Positions 43,613 through 53,243 are shown, counted from the first letter of the stretch. The stretch: 64,000 nt of DNA from Glutamicibacter sp. PS (GCA_031317595.1 JANCMB010000001.1:2793610-2857609), one strand, 5' to 3'. Made by a program: numbers and translations. The notes: a model not told the origin generated them from the sequence alone.

Positions 43613-44140
43613 TCAGAACAGCCGACCGGTGTCTTCCGGCAGGGGCCGATCAGACTCCCAGACCGTAAACCTAGTATGCGTTTGCCGCATCATGGTGAAA
43701 GTATCACTCCATCTAGCGCCTACGGCTTCGCATGCGTCAGGGATGAGGATTCGCCGGCGGGCATTAGGTTGCGGTCGTTCGAGGGTCACGACCACATCAT
43801 TGTGCGCCCGCGCCGACGCAATAAGCAGTAAATCAGCCCTGTCACTAGCGAATTCCGCGACCGCGGCCGGCGTGTAATCTCAAGAATTCGACCACTCGGA
43901 TAGTTCACGGATATAGGGGACTGAAGCCGAATCGATGCCCCTGAAGAATTCCTTATGTTCTTTGGCCCGGCCGGCCAATCGGTCATCACCTTCCACCAGC
44001 TCATCCCTAACGGCTGCGATGCTTCCGATAGTCCCGCTACTTCCTGCATGCTCGAGCCAACTCCAGAAAGCGGGTACCAGGTCCATCGCGTAGTACCGAT
44101 TTTTAGCTTCTATGAAGACGTTCGCATCAAGCAGGAACAC
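43613..44140 (-). pseudogene. DUF4411 PIN-domain toxin gene with in-frame stop
   Basis: Starts at GTG 44140 and reads MFLLDANVFIEAKNRYY, the DUF4411 PIN start (metal Asp in LLDAN). The frame is closed by a TGA at 43880-43882 after WSNS, then continues in the same frame with DYTPAAVAEFASDRAD and RILIPDACEAVGA to the stop at 43613. Together the two parts make a full-length DUF4411 protein of about 174 aa, so a single substitution (for example GGA to TGA) probably inactivated it. The stop of the upstream antitoxin-like gene overlaps its start (TAGTG). PIN proteins of this type are RNase toxins. Confidence 0.8.
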
Positions 44141-45297
44141 TACCGGACCCCTAATTTCTCAGCCAGTTGCTCGAAGATCGTATGGCTTTTGATGCCCAAG
44201 AGCCGGTACGCGTCCCTGTATGTCGTATTTCCCTGAAGTGCACTAGCGATCACCTCCCGGGCAAATAGGCGCCCAATTCGCCGAGGGTGGCTATTGTAGA
44301 AATTTCCGTGACTCTCGGACTTATCGCGGTGAATCCATCGCTCACGAGCGCTTTCAAGCTCCTGGCCGTACACCAAAAAGTACTCATCACGACCGATCAG
44401 CTTTTCCTCGTATAACCGGTTCAGGATTGCCAAAGTGCTGACATTGAAACGAGTAGCGAGTTCTTCCAAGGCACCTTCATGGTCCAAACCCGAAAAATCG
44501 GCCCGAAGTTGTTCTGCGGGCACAGCGCACAGGGCCGCCACTTTATTAGTCCAACGCTCCAACCCATGGGTGGATTCTGTCGCATTCCCAATGGCACTCA
44601 CGCCGCTGCTTCCGAGCAGCAAGTGCGCTACTTCATGTAACAGAGTGAATACCTTCGCAGGCTTCGAGTCTGCCCCGTTAACAAAAATGAGCGGCGCTAA
44701 CGGGTCTGCAAGGGCAAAGCCGCGAAACTCTAGTGGATCAAGTACCCGATGAGTATTCGCTCCGACGACCCCGTTGACCATAACCAATACGCCAAGACTC
44801 TCGAGGCGTTTAATCAGTTCTTTAATAACGTTGGCGTAATCCGAGCCAAGCTCCCTCAGACTCGCGGTGAACCCCAACAAAGCGCGCAGCCGTTCGGCAA
44901 CCTCTCGCGGCGGCTGGTCTAAATCTTCGGAACCAACTAACGCAACGGACGGAGCGCCAGTTTCAATGAGGTGATTGCGAAACCATTCCTGACGTATCTG
45001 GCACTGAAATACCGTGTCCAGTAGATCTGCCGACGGGCGCGCGATAGGTCGCCCATCCAACGTACGCAGATCAGGTATGGGTAGTGGCTCGTACGGAGGT
45101 TCACTGAGGAAGAGTTGCCCAAATGGGACATGCGTGTCGTGGGCGAACTTTTCCAACTGGTGGAAGGTAGGCGTTTCGGTACCTGCGGCCCACGCCTCAA
45201 AATGAGGAGCCTTCGCCGAGAGTGTGTGCAGATCCCAACCGGCCCGTTCCACAGCCCAGCGAAGTAGCGATGGCCGAACAGTTGCGTGGACGGTCAT
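44140..45297 (-). CDS. XRE-family HTH + ImmA/IrrE metallopeptidase protein
   Basis: 385 aa. N-terminal XRE-like HTH (about 8-60), middle linker, then an ImmA/IrrE zinc-peptidase domain with HEVAH (221-225), and a C-terminal domain. This architecture is the usual partner of DUF4411 PIN toxins. It probably represses the operon and neutralises or controls the toxin. Here the toxin gene is interrupted, so the antitoxin-like partner may have lost its target. ATG at 45297. Confidence 0.88.
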   Translation of the reverse strand: MTVHATVRPSLLRWAVERAGWDLHTLSAKAPHFEAWAAGTETPTFHQLEKFAHDTHVPFGQLFLSEPPYEPLPIPDLRTLDGRPIARPSADLLDTVFQCQIRQEWFRNHLIETGAPSVALVGSEDLDQPPREVAERLRALLGFTASLRELGSDYANVIKELIKRLESLGVLVMVNGVVGANTHRVLDPLEFRGFALADPLAPLIFVNGADSKPAKVFTLLHEVAHLLLGSSGVSAIGNATESTHGLERWTNKVAALCAVPAEQLRADFSGLDHEGALEELATRFNVSTLAILNRLYEEKLIGRDEYFLVYGQELESARERWIHRDKSESHGNFYNSHPRRIGRLFAREVIASALQGNTTYRDAYRLLGIKSHTIFEQLAEKLGVR

Positions 45298-45389
45298 CGC
45301 TCCTCACCTCTCTTTCTATCAAGCGTCCTACTCTCAGTTTACGAGAGCCTGCTTAGGGACGATATAGGTACGTGCGCAAGCCGTAGCCG

Positions 45390-46469
45390 CTATTCATCAC
45401 CTTTAGTGTCCTCGAGCCACACCTGCTCCGGAAGGGTCTCCCAGATGGACGTGTCGGCTGTTTCCACCGAACCATCGGCCACGGCCCTAATGGTGCTTTC
45501 CAGTGTGGTGATGGTCTGCTGCCGTAGGTAGCCGTTGGATTTCTGCCCCAGAACGGCATCGGGGTTTTCGTGATCGCTCATGCCCCGCATTTCGAATAGC
45601 AGCGTGGAAATCCCATACTCGGCGGCGACGCCATTTCGGGCAATGGTGTTTGCGGTGCCGCCGGCATACTTACCGAGATGCCCCCACCCGGTCGGGTCCA
45701 CGCTCTGGTAGACAATGGCGCCCAACCGCTTCGATCCCTCGAGGACTTCCGGGGCCACGTCGGGGGTCGTGGGGTGCAGGATGGATCCGGAGACGAGTTT
45801 TCCGTCCACCGCCGAACGTGTGCCCTGATGGTGCAGGTCGATCATGTAATCGATGTCGTAAGCCTGCAAAACGTTGTAGTGCAACGCTTGGATCTCCGGC
45901 TGGGTCTTGGCCACGTGGTCGCGGTTGATATCAACATTGTTGGCGTTGTAACGAGTCAGATGCCGATCCCCCTTAGCCAGATAGTCATCGAGCGGGAAGT
46001 CCACATCCCCCATGGCCCCATCGGGGTTCAGCATCGGCAGCACCAGGATATTCACGTTATCCAGAACCGAACTCATGCGACCGGTGCCCAAATGCTTGAT
46101 GACCTCGAGGGCACCTTCGGTGGTGAGTTGTTCATTGCCGTGCTGCTGGGTCAGGAAAAGGATCGTGGGGTTTGCTGGGTCGGAAAGGTACTTCGCTAGG
46201 AACAGGTCGCGCCCCTTCACCGACTGCCCGATGAGCTCAAGTTCGAGCGCGGACTGCTTGGCGTCCTGCTTCTTCAGTTCGGCGGCCATGGAATCGTAGG
46301 TATGCAGAATCGAGGTGTTGATCGATTCATTGCCACCGTAGTTAGGCCCCTCTCCGACGGCGAGGGCGGGAACGGAACTTAGGGATAATACCAACGCGGC
46401 GGAGGCCACAACGCCGGCGACTTTGACGGCCTGCGTGCGGACGGGGCGGTGCTGATTGCTGGACGGCAC
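45390..46469 (-). CDS. Secreted M14-family zinc carboxypeptidase
   Basis: 359 aa from GTG at 46469 (GGAG nine bases upstream). Signal peptide: basic start, VKVAGVVASAALVLSLSSVPALA cleaved at about 37. Peptidase_M14 motifs: GQSVKGRDLFLAKY, zinc ligands H110-xx-E113 in TQQHGNE, LNPDGAMGDVDFP, DINRDH, DLHHQGTRSA with the third His at about 213, and a catalytic Glu in LLFEMRG. A single gene; acts outside the cell to trim peptides or peptidoglycan-derived substrates. The size is that of a short M14 enzyme lacking added binding domains. Confidence 0.88.
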   Translation of the reverse strand: MPSSNQHRPVRTQAVKVAGVVASAALVLSLSSVPALAVGEGPNYGGNESINTSILHTYDSMAAELKKQDAKQSALELELIGQSVKGRDLFLAKYLSDPANPTILFLTQQHGNEQLTTEGALEVIKHLGTGRMSSVLDNVNILVLPMLNPDGAMGDVDFPLDDYLAKGDRHLTRYNANNVDINRDHVAKTQPEIQALHYNVLQAYDIDYMIDLHHQGTRSAVDGKLVSGSILHPTTPDVAPEVLEGSKRLGAIVYQSVDPTGWGHLGKYAGGTANTIARNGVAAEYGISTLLFEMRGMSDHENPDAVLGQKSNGYLRQQTITTLESTIRAVADGSVETADTSIWETLPEQVWLEDTKGDE

Positions 46470-46601
46470 GATGCGGTTCTCCTTTGAACAAGATGACGCG
46501 CCCCCAAGTACGCGAAGTGACACCCCTCACCTCATCATGATTCGATTTAGTACACAAGAGCACCGCCACCTACATTTACGGCCCGACAGGGAGCGAGAAT
46601 C

Positions 46602-47795
46602 ATGCCTACCGAGCAATCGTTTGCCGTCATCGGAGCCGGAATCCTCGGAGCCGCGGTGGCCGCCGAGGTATTGCGCCGGTACCCTTCAGCCCAGATCACG
46701 CTCTTAGAAAAAGAGCAACGGGTCGCGGCGCACCAAAGTAGCCATAATTCCGGGGTGGTGCATGCTGGCCTCTATTACAAGCCCGGGAGCCTCAAGGCGA
46801 AGCTCTGCCGTCGCGGGGTCGACCTGATCGAAAATTACTGCGCGGAAAAGGCCCTACCCTACGAACGCTGCGGCAAACTCGTGGTGGCGCTCGATGAGGC
46901 CGAAGAGCAACGGTTGAACGCCATTCACACTACCGCTTTAGCCAACGGCGTACCCGAGGTGTCGATGCTAGGACCTGAGGGACTACGCGAGATCGAACCG
47001 AACGCCACGGGGCGAGCGGCCCTGCACTCCCCTCATACCGCGATCGTGGACTACGCGGCGGTCACCCAATCGCTGGTAGACGATGTGCAGCGTGCGGGCG
47101 GGATACTACGGACCGGGTGCACGGTTAACCGCATCGAGGAACGCGGCGATGTCGCCATACTGCACACCTCCGCCGGTGAGTTCCGGGCCGGGCGAGTGAT
47201 CAGTTGCGCCGGCGGGCAGTCCGATCGCTTGGCCCGCGCCTCCGGCGCCGGAAAACAGCCACGCATCGTGCCTTTCTTCGGTCAGTATTTCCTGCTCGAA
47301 GAACGGCACCAGCAGATCCTTAACGGACTGGTCTACCCGGTGCCGGATCCACGCTACCCCTTCCTCGGGGTGCACCTCACCAAGCGGGTCGACGGCTCGA
47401 TGACCATCGGCCCCAACGCCTTTCTCTCACTCTCCCGCGAGAAATATTCCGGGCTTGGCTTTGACCCCAGAGACCTGATCGAGACACTGGGCAACGCCGG
47501 CTTTTGGCGTTTCTCCGCGGCCAACGCCGGAGCCGCCCTTCGCGAACTGCGCTCGGTGGCCAGCCGGAACTTCTTTGTGGACCAGGCCGCCCGCTATGTC
47601 CCTTCGCTTGCCGGGGCCAGCATCACCCCGTTGCCCCGCGGAATTCGCGCCCAGGCCATGAATGCCCACGGGCGACTCCTCGATGACTTTGCACTCGATC
47701 GCAGCGAGCGGGTACTTCATGTACGCAACGCTCCCTCACCGGGAGCCACCAGTTCGCTAGCCATGGCCGAATACCTAGTGAACTTGCTCGACTGA
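46602..47795 (+). CDS. lhgO: L-2-hydroxyglutarate oxidase/dehydrogenase
   Basis: 397-aa FAD-dependent DAO-family oxidoreductase that oxidises L-2-hydroxyglutarate to 2-oxoglutarate. FAD loop GAGILG (11-16) with Glu36 for the ribose, HNSGVVHAGLYYKPGSLKAKLC (the LhgO signature), IVDYAAVTQSL, and the C-terminal HVRNAPSPGATSSLAMAEYL. The GQYFLL and PVPDPRYPFLGVHLT blocks are typical. Membrane-associated electron delivery to quinone is known in the family. It is a single gene upstream of a VOC protein. Confidence 0.93.
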   Translation: MPTEQSFAVIGAGILGAAVAAEVLRRYPSAQITLLEKEQRVAAHQSSHNSGVVHAGLYYKPGSLKAKLCRRGVDLIENYCAEKALPYERCGKLVVALDEAEEQRLNAIHTTALANGVPEVSMLGPEGLREIEPNATGRAALHSPHTAIVDYAAVTQSLVDDVQRAGGILRTGCTVNRIEERGDVAILHTSAGEFRAGRVISCAGGQSDRLARASGAGKQPRIVPFFGQYFLLEERHQQILNGLVYPVPDPRYPFLGVHLTKRVDGSMTIGPNAFLSLSREKYSGLGFDPRDLIETLGNAGFWRFSAANAGAALRELRSVASRNFFVDQAARYVPSLAGASITPLPRGIRAQAMNAHGRLLDDFALDRSERVLHVRNAPSPGATSSLAMAEYLVNLLD

Positions 47796-47844
47796 TCCGC
47801 TTCGGCCGGTGATCTTTCCATACGATCGGAGTAGTCTCGCTGTC

Positions 47845-48294
47845 ATGGGTGTACAACGAATCGACAATATCGGCATCATGGTCGGCGATCTCGACGCGGC
47901 CGTGGCGTTCTTTGACGCCATCGGGCTGGAACTCGAGGGCCGTGGTTTCGTCGAAGGGCGGGTTGTCGATGACTGCATCGACGTCGACGATACCCGGTGT
48001 GAAATTGCCATGATGCGTGTCCCCGGGGAAAGCACCGGTATTGAGCTCAGCCGGTTCGAGCGTCCAGCGGCCCACTCTGCCCAGCCGGCTGCCCCACCGG
48101 TCAACACACTCGGCCTGCACCGAGCCATGTTTGCCGTCGACGATATTGAAGAGACCCTTCGCCGCCTCGAAGCAGTGGGCGGGAGTTTACTGCGTAGCAT
48201 CGTGGACTATGAAGGGGTCTACCGCCTGTGCTACGTACGAGCCCCCGAAGGGTTCGTGGTGGCGTTGGCCCAACAGTTAGCTTCCGAGGGCTAG
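47845..48294 (+). CDS. VOC/glyoxalase superfamily protein
   Basis: 149 aa from ATG at 47845 (MGVQRIDNIGIMVGDLDAAVAFF), the standard VOC start; an in-frame ATG at 47809 adds 12 residues. Two beta-alpha-beta-beta-beta repeats: first His-free strand RIDNIGIMV, Glu-rich middle IELSRF, the second motif LHRAMFAVDDIEETLRRLEA with its metal His, and the terminal LCYVRAPEGFVVALA. Metal-dependent isomerase, dioxygenase or thiol-transferase; function not readable. Its stop shares CTAG with that of the convergent LuxR gene. Confidence 0.9.
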   Translation: MGVQRIDNIGIMVGDLDAAVAFFDAIGLELEGRGFVEGRVVDDCIDVDDTRCEIAMMRVPGESTGIELSRFERPAAHSAQPAAPPVNTLGLHRAMFAVDDIEETLRRLEAVGGSLLRSIVDYEGVYRLCYVRAPEGFVVALAQQLASEG

Positions 48295-50654
48295 AGGCCC
48301 AGCCGGTTCGCGATGTTCAGCGCCGCGGCCAGGTCCGTGGCGTCGAGCTTTCGATAGAGGCTACGCATCTGCGTCTTCACCGTATTTTCCGATCGGAATG
48401 TAGACACGGCAATCTGGCGCCGCGTTTTCCCGGCACGCAGGTATTCGAGCAGCTCAAGTTCCTTCGGCGTCAATTTGGGCGCGTTGGTGCGCTTGGGGCG
48501 CGGTCCAAGGTCGGCGAGGTAGGCCAGCGCCCGTTGCTGACCGACATTGAGCTCGAGGTCCTTCAGCAGTACGTCGAATCCGCTGATGCCCGACAGCATG
48601 GCACGCACGGCGACGGCGTTTTCTGAAAGTACTGCCGCCAGCTCTGTGCGCGCCGTCGTGGTGCACCGACCGTGATAGCGTTCGACGACGTCGAGGGCTT
48701 GGGTCAGTGGACGCCACAACCCGATGACTTCGGCATCGGTCGCCGTAGAAAGTTGAGCGTCACGGGTGTCGCCCGAGACCCACCCATGGAGCCGCCGCAG
48801 AGCCGAGGATTCGTTGCCGGCGAGAGTGCTCATATGTTGACAGCCACCGGGACTAAGAACGGTCACCAGCCAGAGCGCATCGTTGAGGACTTGAGCACTA
48901 AAGGCACCAAGGGCGTACCGGCGGCTATCGAGCAGATCTACAATCAGTTGCCGACCGCGAGCAGCTTTACCTTCGAGCAAGTACGAAACTGCCAGGAGAA
49001 ACGCGTGAACGCTCCATAGTTCATCTTGGTCGGGTTCATGTGGCAGACGGTCGAGTTCGGTGTGCAACGCATCGGCATCGAGTTCGTTCCAGGCAATAAT
49101 GCCTCGGGCCAGGATAGCCGATCGTTCCACGAGGTCGCGTGCCCACCCTGTGCGCCGGGCGGCCTGCTCACTACGGTAGGCTAATTGGCGCGCCGCGTCA
49201 TGGTTATGATTTAAGGCCTCGACCAGGGCCAATTTGCCGGCCGCGTCGGCCAGTAGGAAATTATTGGCGCTACTCTGCGCCACTTCCACGGCCTGCCCCA
49301 AGACCCAACGAGAGGCGGTAAGGCGGGCGTCGAGAATGAGCGACACACCGATCTGGGTCTTGGCTATGGCGCGCAGTTTTGGCGATGTAATTGCTACGCC
49401 CGAAGCGAATTGCAGGGACTCGTGAAGCCGCGCGGCGACGTCGGCAGATTGCGTATAGTGCCCACACAGTCGCAGGTACACGAAATACAGCAGCGTGAGA
49501 CTCACATACTTCATGCCGCCTGTCGGTTCGAGCTCGTCGACCTGCTGCGCCAATTTACGTACAGCCGCGGACCGTTCCCCGTTTCGCGACGATGTCGGGA
49601 CGGGGGCAACGACCTTTCCGTGATCGACCATCGAAAGTAATCTACTGGCGATGCCTAAATATCCGGACTCATCGATCACATACGCCGGAATTTTGGCAAT
49701 TATCGACGATAAGAATCGTGGCGCACCGATGAACAGGTCGAGACCGTGCTCCAACACCAGTTGTTGTAGCGAATCCCAATTCCTGCAGGTGATCGCCTCC
49801 CGCATGGCACCAAACACGTCCCCCGATTTGGCGCGTGTCGCCAAGCTGGCGTCCTGCAGCAGCGGGATCTTGGCGGGAGCAACCTCTTCAATGCGTTGAC
49901 GTAGTGCAGTTTTCATAAGTTGCGGCATGAAGTACTCGCCCAGGTGATCCTGGAACACAGCACCGGCATTCCGTAGTTCTTCGATGCCGAGCCCCGATGC
50001 CGAGTAGTGGCCGTAGAATTCACGGAGAGCTTGATCGCTAAAGGTCTCCAGAAAGCTTGCCTCTGCAGTCAGATCGCCCTCACGCACGTAACTGAGCCAC
50101 GGTAACACGACGGTTGTCAGCAACCGTTGCGCTGCAGTGGTGTGGCCTTGCGGATCGGTAGCCAGCACGAACAGTGGCAAGGCCCAGCCGCCGGCCAAGC
50201 GGTACATCTCATTGGCACTGAACATGAGCCGCTGGCTGGGATCGATTAACTGCGCCCATGATCGCCATTCGCCTAGGCTCAGCAACACATCCGAGTGTAC
50301 GGCTAAGGCGGCGTCGAAGTGTTGACATAGTTTCCAGGCGTAATTCTGGCTGCCGGTGACAACTGCGGCACGATAGTCGGGATCATCATGGAGCTTACCG
50401 GCCAGATCCCCCATCCAACCTTCGGGCTCCTGCGCGTGATCATCGAGCATGATCACCTCGGTCGGCGCCCGGCCCGTCCAGGTAGCGCAGAACCACTGGC
50501 TGTTCGCGGAAGGCGGCGCATGAACAACCAGCACTCGTTCCCGACCGGTTAGTGCCCCCTGAAAACGAGGGATGGCAGGGTGAGCGGTGATGGCTTGGAA
50601 TTCGCGGACGAATTGCAACCGCATTTCGGCGTTGGGCAAACTCCCTCCAAGCAC
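48291..50654 (-). CDS. LuxR-family regulator, MalT-like architecture with degraded P-loop
   Basis: 787 aa. The N-terminal 250 residues look like the NTPase domain of MalT/LuxR STAND regulators, but the expected Walker A is VHAPPSANSQW and lacks the GxxxxGK[T/S]. A long TPR-like helical middle follows. The C-terminus (about 725-787) is a clear LuxR HTH: LTPKELELLEYLRAGKTRRQIAVSTFRSENTVKTQMRSLYRKL. Start by GTG at 50654 is uncertain, with no good Shine-Dalgarno; ATG at 50624 is an alternative. Possibly a regulator that works without ATP. Target genes unknown. Confidence 0.82.
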   Translation of the reverse strand: MLGGSLPNAEMRLQFVREFQAITAHPAIPRFQGALTGRERVLVVHAPPSANSQWFCATWTGRAPTEVIMLDDHAQEPEGWMGDLAGKLHDDPDYRAAVVTGSQNYAWKLCQHFDAALAVHSDVLLSLGEWRSWAQLIDPSQRLMFSANEMYRLAGGWALPLFVLATDPQGHTTAAQRLLTTVVLPWLSYVREGDLTAEASFLETFSDQALREFYGHYSASGLGIEELRNAGAVFQDHLGEYFMPQLMKTALRQRIEEVAPAKIPLLQDASLATRAKSGDVFGAMREAITCRNWDSLQQLVLEHGLDLFIGAPRFLSSIIAKIPAYVIDESGYLGIASRLLSMVDHGKVVAPVPTSSRNGERSAAVRKLAQQVDELEPTGGMKYVSLTLLYFVYLRLCGHYTQSADVAARLHESLQFASGVAITSPKLRAIAKTQIGVSLILDARLTASRWVLGQAVEVAQSSANNFLLADAAGKLALVEALNHNHDAARQLAYRSEQAARRTGWARDLVERSAILARGIIAWNELDADALHTELDRLPHEPDQDELWSVHAFLLAVSYLLEGKAARGRQLIVDLLDSRRYALGAFSAQVLNDALWLVTVLSPGGCQHMSTLAGNESSALRRLHGWVSGDTRDAQLSTATDAEVIGLWRPLTQALDVVERYHGRCTTTARTELAAVLSENAVAVRAMLSGISGFDVLLKDLELNVGQQRALAYLADLGPRPKRTNAPKLTPKELELLEYLRAGKTRRQIAVSTFRSENTVKTQMRSLYRKLDATDLAAALNIANRLGL

Positions 50655-51208
50655 AAGTTGTGCGACCGCGTGACGATAAAATCCACCTGAAAAGCGACGG
50701 TGATAATTTCATCTGCTATCGACGACATCGTTAAATTATCGTCATTAGCTTATCGCCCGATTTGTCCACAAGATAGTGCCAATGGGTCAGTGCCAGAAAA
50801 GTTGGTCACCATAAACTAGATTTATAGAAGTTACGCCCCGTGGTCGCGGCATTTTCCGCAACCCGGGCGTAACTGCGGTGCCGGCGAGGATCTGCGAGTG
50901 GCTGGGTACATTCCATCCCCCAATCCATGGAATCTGCGGCAGCCGATCCCTCCGAGCACCAAGCGCGCAGGTCGGCTTCGCGGCCATAACGTGTCGCTCC
51001 CGGTGCGGGCGTCACGTTCTACCCTGCGCAAAGACGTCATTAGAACGCCCTCATCCTTACATTCAACTCTACGCTTGAAGCTTCATCTACCGATTTGCTA
51101 GTTTTTCACCCTGCATTTAACCCGTCCAGCACCCAAAGGTATGGGCCACTGTCTCAGTGAATAATAATCACTACGTTTACTTTTTAGCTCGGGTTCCAAA
51201 GAAGACGA
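50655..51208. other. Intergenic region, no gene seen
   Basis: About 550 bases without a supported gene. The only structure noticed is a nested hairpin at 50830-50873. The A+T-rich end (about 51060-51200) may contain promoter-like sequence, but no pair of boxes is convincing. Confidence 0.5.
50830..50873. repeat. Nested inverted repeat
   Basis: GTTACGCCC (50830-50838) is the exact complement of GGGCGTAAC (50865-50873). Inside lies a second small hairpin (GCGG-CATTTT-CCGC). Lone structure in a 550-base gap; may be a terminator or part of a small RNA. Confidence 0.4.
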
Positions 51209-51703
51209 TTATGAGTCAAGGAAGAAATAGCCTCCGTTGAGGCCATCCACAAGGACCCGGTATGCTCGCCCTTGCAAACTTACGTCCAAGAGCCAGTTGG
51301 GCTTCCAAACCGTCCGTACACTGTTCACCTCACGAATTTCCCCGCGCCAGGCGAGGCGTGCTCGCCGCAGCATCGCAGTCGATAATAGCGCCTTGGCTCG
51401 GCCGCGGGCGGTCTCAAATCCAATGGAATTCCACCCCGGGTCGGCTACCGAATTCGGCAGCACAGCTCCTTCGGCCGCAAAGTTCCACGAGTCGGTAACA
51501 AACGCCTTGCCCGAAAAATAGTCAACCAACGCGAATGCCCTCTTGGACTGACCAGCGAAGTATGGGATCTCGAATTCGAACCCCGCAAACGGGTGATGCC
51601 GTAATCGAGCGCCATGAATCCGCAGGCGAGGTTCTTTAGCTCGCAACAGATCGGCGGCCTGGCCTTCATCGAGGACCGTTGTTAGTACCGCTTCAGCCTT
51701 CAC
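51209..51703 (-). CDS. Hypothetical protein coupled to the sodium/solute symporter
   Basis: 164 aa from GTG at 51703, which overlaps the stop of the symporter gene by 11 bp, so it is translationally coupled. Two similar halves can be seen: FEIPYFAGQSKRAFALVDYFSGKAFV and PNWLLDVSLQGRAYRVLVDGLNGGYFFL, each an aromatic strand, a small loop and VD-x(3)-G-x(1-2)-F. The pattern is like the short PepSY/YpeB-type repeats but no family can be named. No signal peptide. Likely an accessory part of the transporter or its cargo pathway. Confidence 0.65.
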   Translation of the reverse strand: MKAEAVLTTVLDEGQAADLLRAKEPRLRIHGARLRHHPFAGFEFEIPYFAGQSKRAFALVDYFSGKAFVTDSWNFAAEGAVLPNSVADPGWNSIGFETARGRAKALLSTAMLRRARLAWRGEIREVNSVRTVWKPNWLLDVSLQGRAYRVLVDGLNGGYFFLDS

Positions 51704-53243
51704 TGCGTGCCGCCACTTCTGCTTGCGCTGCAAGGAATGCATCCTGGCCAAGGAGCATCTTAGCCGGGATAGGCCCAACCTTCGCGGTCTCGTCGAGGGC
51801 GCGCGTAATGCGTTCGGGTACCGGGTGGCTCCGCTGTGTCAACAGCGAGCCCACCACCATTCCCAGCACCGAGGAGAGGATACCTACTACCATCGGGTCG
51901 ATGCCGGTACTACTTGGCAGTCCGGAAAGTTGCCACGCGACCGACGCGCCGGTACCGGCGAGCATGGAACTAATTGCTCCGACAGCGTTCGCTTTCTTCC
52001 ACCACACGGCGCACACATAGGACGGAACGAAGGCACTTCCAAGCACGGTGGTCGAGAAGATGACAATCTCGGCGACCGCCGGTGGATCAAAGGCAGCGAT
52101 GGCATACCCAATGGCCGCCAGTAGCAAAACGGTAATACGTGACACCTTGACCATCTGAGCATCGGTCATCTTGCGATTAATGAAGCGGGCATAGATGTCT
52201 TGGCTAGCGATCGTACCTGCCTGCAGCAGGAGCGCGTCGGCCGTGGACATAATCGCTGCCATAATTGCGGCCATAACGATACCTACCGCAAAGGTCGGCA
52301 GCACGGCGTCAGCCACGGCGAAGACCGCAGTCTCCGGATTGGCAAGGTTGGGCAAGAGGATCAGCGCGAATAGACCCACCAGATAGGGTCCGGGAATGAA
52401 TAGTAGGTTGAAAGCTAACGAATAAGCACCCGCTGTGCGGGCCACCGAAGGTCTCTTCATGGCCATATGGCTAACCACCACATGCGGCCAACCCATATAC
52501 CCGATGGAGAACACGAGAAGTGCACCCAGAATGACACCCCACTGGCCGTGGAACCCTAGATCCGCGCCCCACATCGTCAGCAGGTTTGGGTTAATTTCGC
52601 CGACCGCCTGGTTACCGGCGGTAAACCCGCCGACCTCGACCAGAGTCGCAACGAGTATCCACACCATACCGACGACCATGATGATGGCTTGCACGAAGTC
52701 GGTGTAGGCCACCGCCAGATATCCGCCTAGGAAGGTATAGAGCACGATGACGCCGATCGCGATGGCCAGAGCGAGAGGGAAGGATACCCCGGTAACCATT
52801 TCGAGTCCGCGACCGCCCGCGATGAACTGGGCGAGGACATAGAAGAACATACAGAAAAGGGCGACAGGTGCTGCGATCAACCTGATCCACTTCGACGGAT
52901 ATCGATGCTCCAAGTACTCGATAGACGTAATGGACCCGAGGATCTGGGACAGCTTTCGCATGCGGCGACCAAGCACGGATAGGTTCAAAATACCTCCGCC
53001 CAAATCACCCAAGGCGTACCACATGCCGAAATAGCCCTGAGTGTATCCCAGCGAACCGGCACCCATGAACATATAGCCCGACATGGAGGAGCTCTGCAGG
53101 CGCAACGCAGTGACGCCGGGGCCGAGGCTTCGACCAGCCAGCAGGAATCCCTCGGAATCTGACCTCCCCTTTTTCATGGCCCAGACACCGATACCGGCCA
53201 TGGCGGCAAAGTAGATAATCAGGAACGCTAGCTCAATGCTCAT
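51693..53243 (-). CDS. Sodium:solute symporter (SSS family, PutP/PanF-like)
   Basis: 516 aa from ATG at 53243 (MSIELAFLIIYFAAM), whose start overlaps the stop of the 42-aa gene (ATGA) and has AGGGG upstream. About 13 membrane segments. SSS marks: DSEGFLLAGRSLGPGVTALRLQSSSMSGYMFMGAGSLGY and, later, FLGGYLAVAYTDFVQAIIM, plus GWPHVVVSHMAMK. Sodium-coupled uptake of an organic solute; the PucR regulator divergent from it suggests a purine, allantoin, amino acid or similar nitrogen source. Operon: 42-aa protein, symporter, 164-aa protein. Confidence 0.92.
   Translation of the reverse strand: MSIELAFLIIYFAAMAGIGVWAMKKGRSDSEGFLLAGRSLGPGVTALRLQSSSMSGYMFMGAGSLGYTQGYFGMWYALGDLGGGILNLSVLGRRMRKLSQILGSITSIEYLEHRYPSKWIRLIAAPVALFCMFFYVLAQFIAGGRGLEMVTGVSFPLALAIAIGVIVLYTFLGGYLAVAYTDFVQAIIMVVGMVWILVATLVEVGGFTAGNQAVGEINPNLLTMWGADLGFHGQWGVILGALLVFSIGYMGWPHVVVSHMAMKRPSVARTAGAYSLAFNLLFIPGPYLVGLFALILLPNLANPETAVFAVADAVLPTFAVGIVMAAIMAAIMSTADALLLQAGTIASQDIYARFINRKMTDAQMVKVSRITVLLLAAIGYAIAAFDPPAVAEIVIFSTTVLGSAFVPSYVCAVWWKKANAVGAISSMLAGTGASVAWQLSGLPSSTGIDPMVVGILSSVLGMVVGSLLTQRSHPVPERITRALDETAKVGPIPAKMLLGQDAFLAAQAEVAARSEG

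Noticed and set aside
43880-43882. TGA read as selenocysteine in the PIN gene
   Set aside because: DUF4411 proteins do not use Sec at this place, no SECIS-like hairpin follows and no selenium gene is present; a nonsense mutation is simpler.
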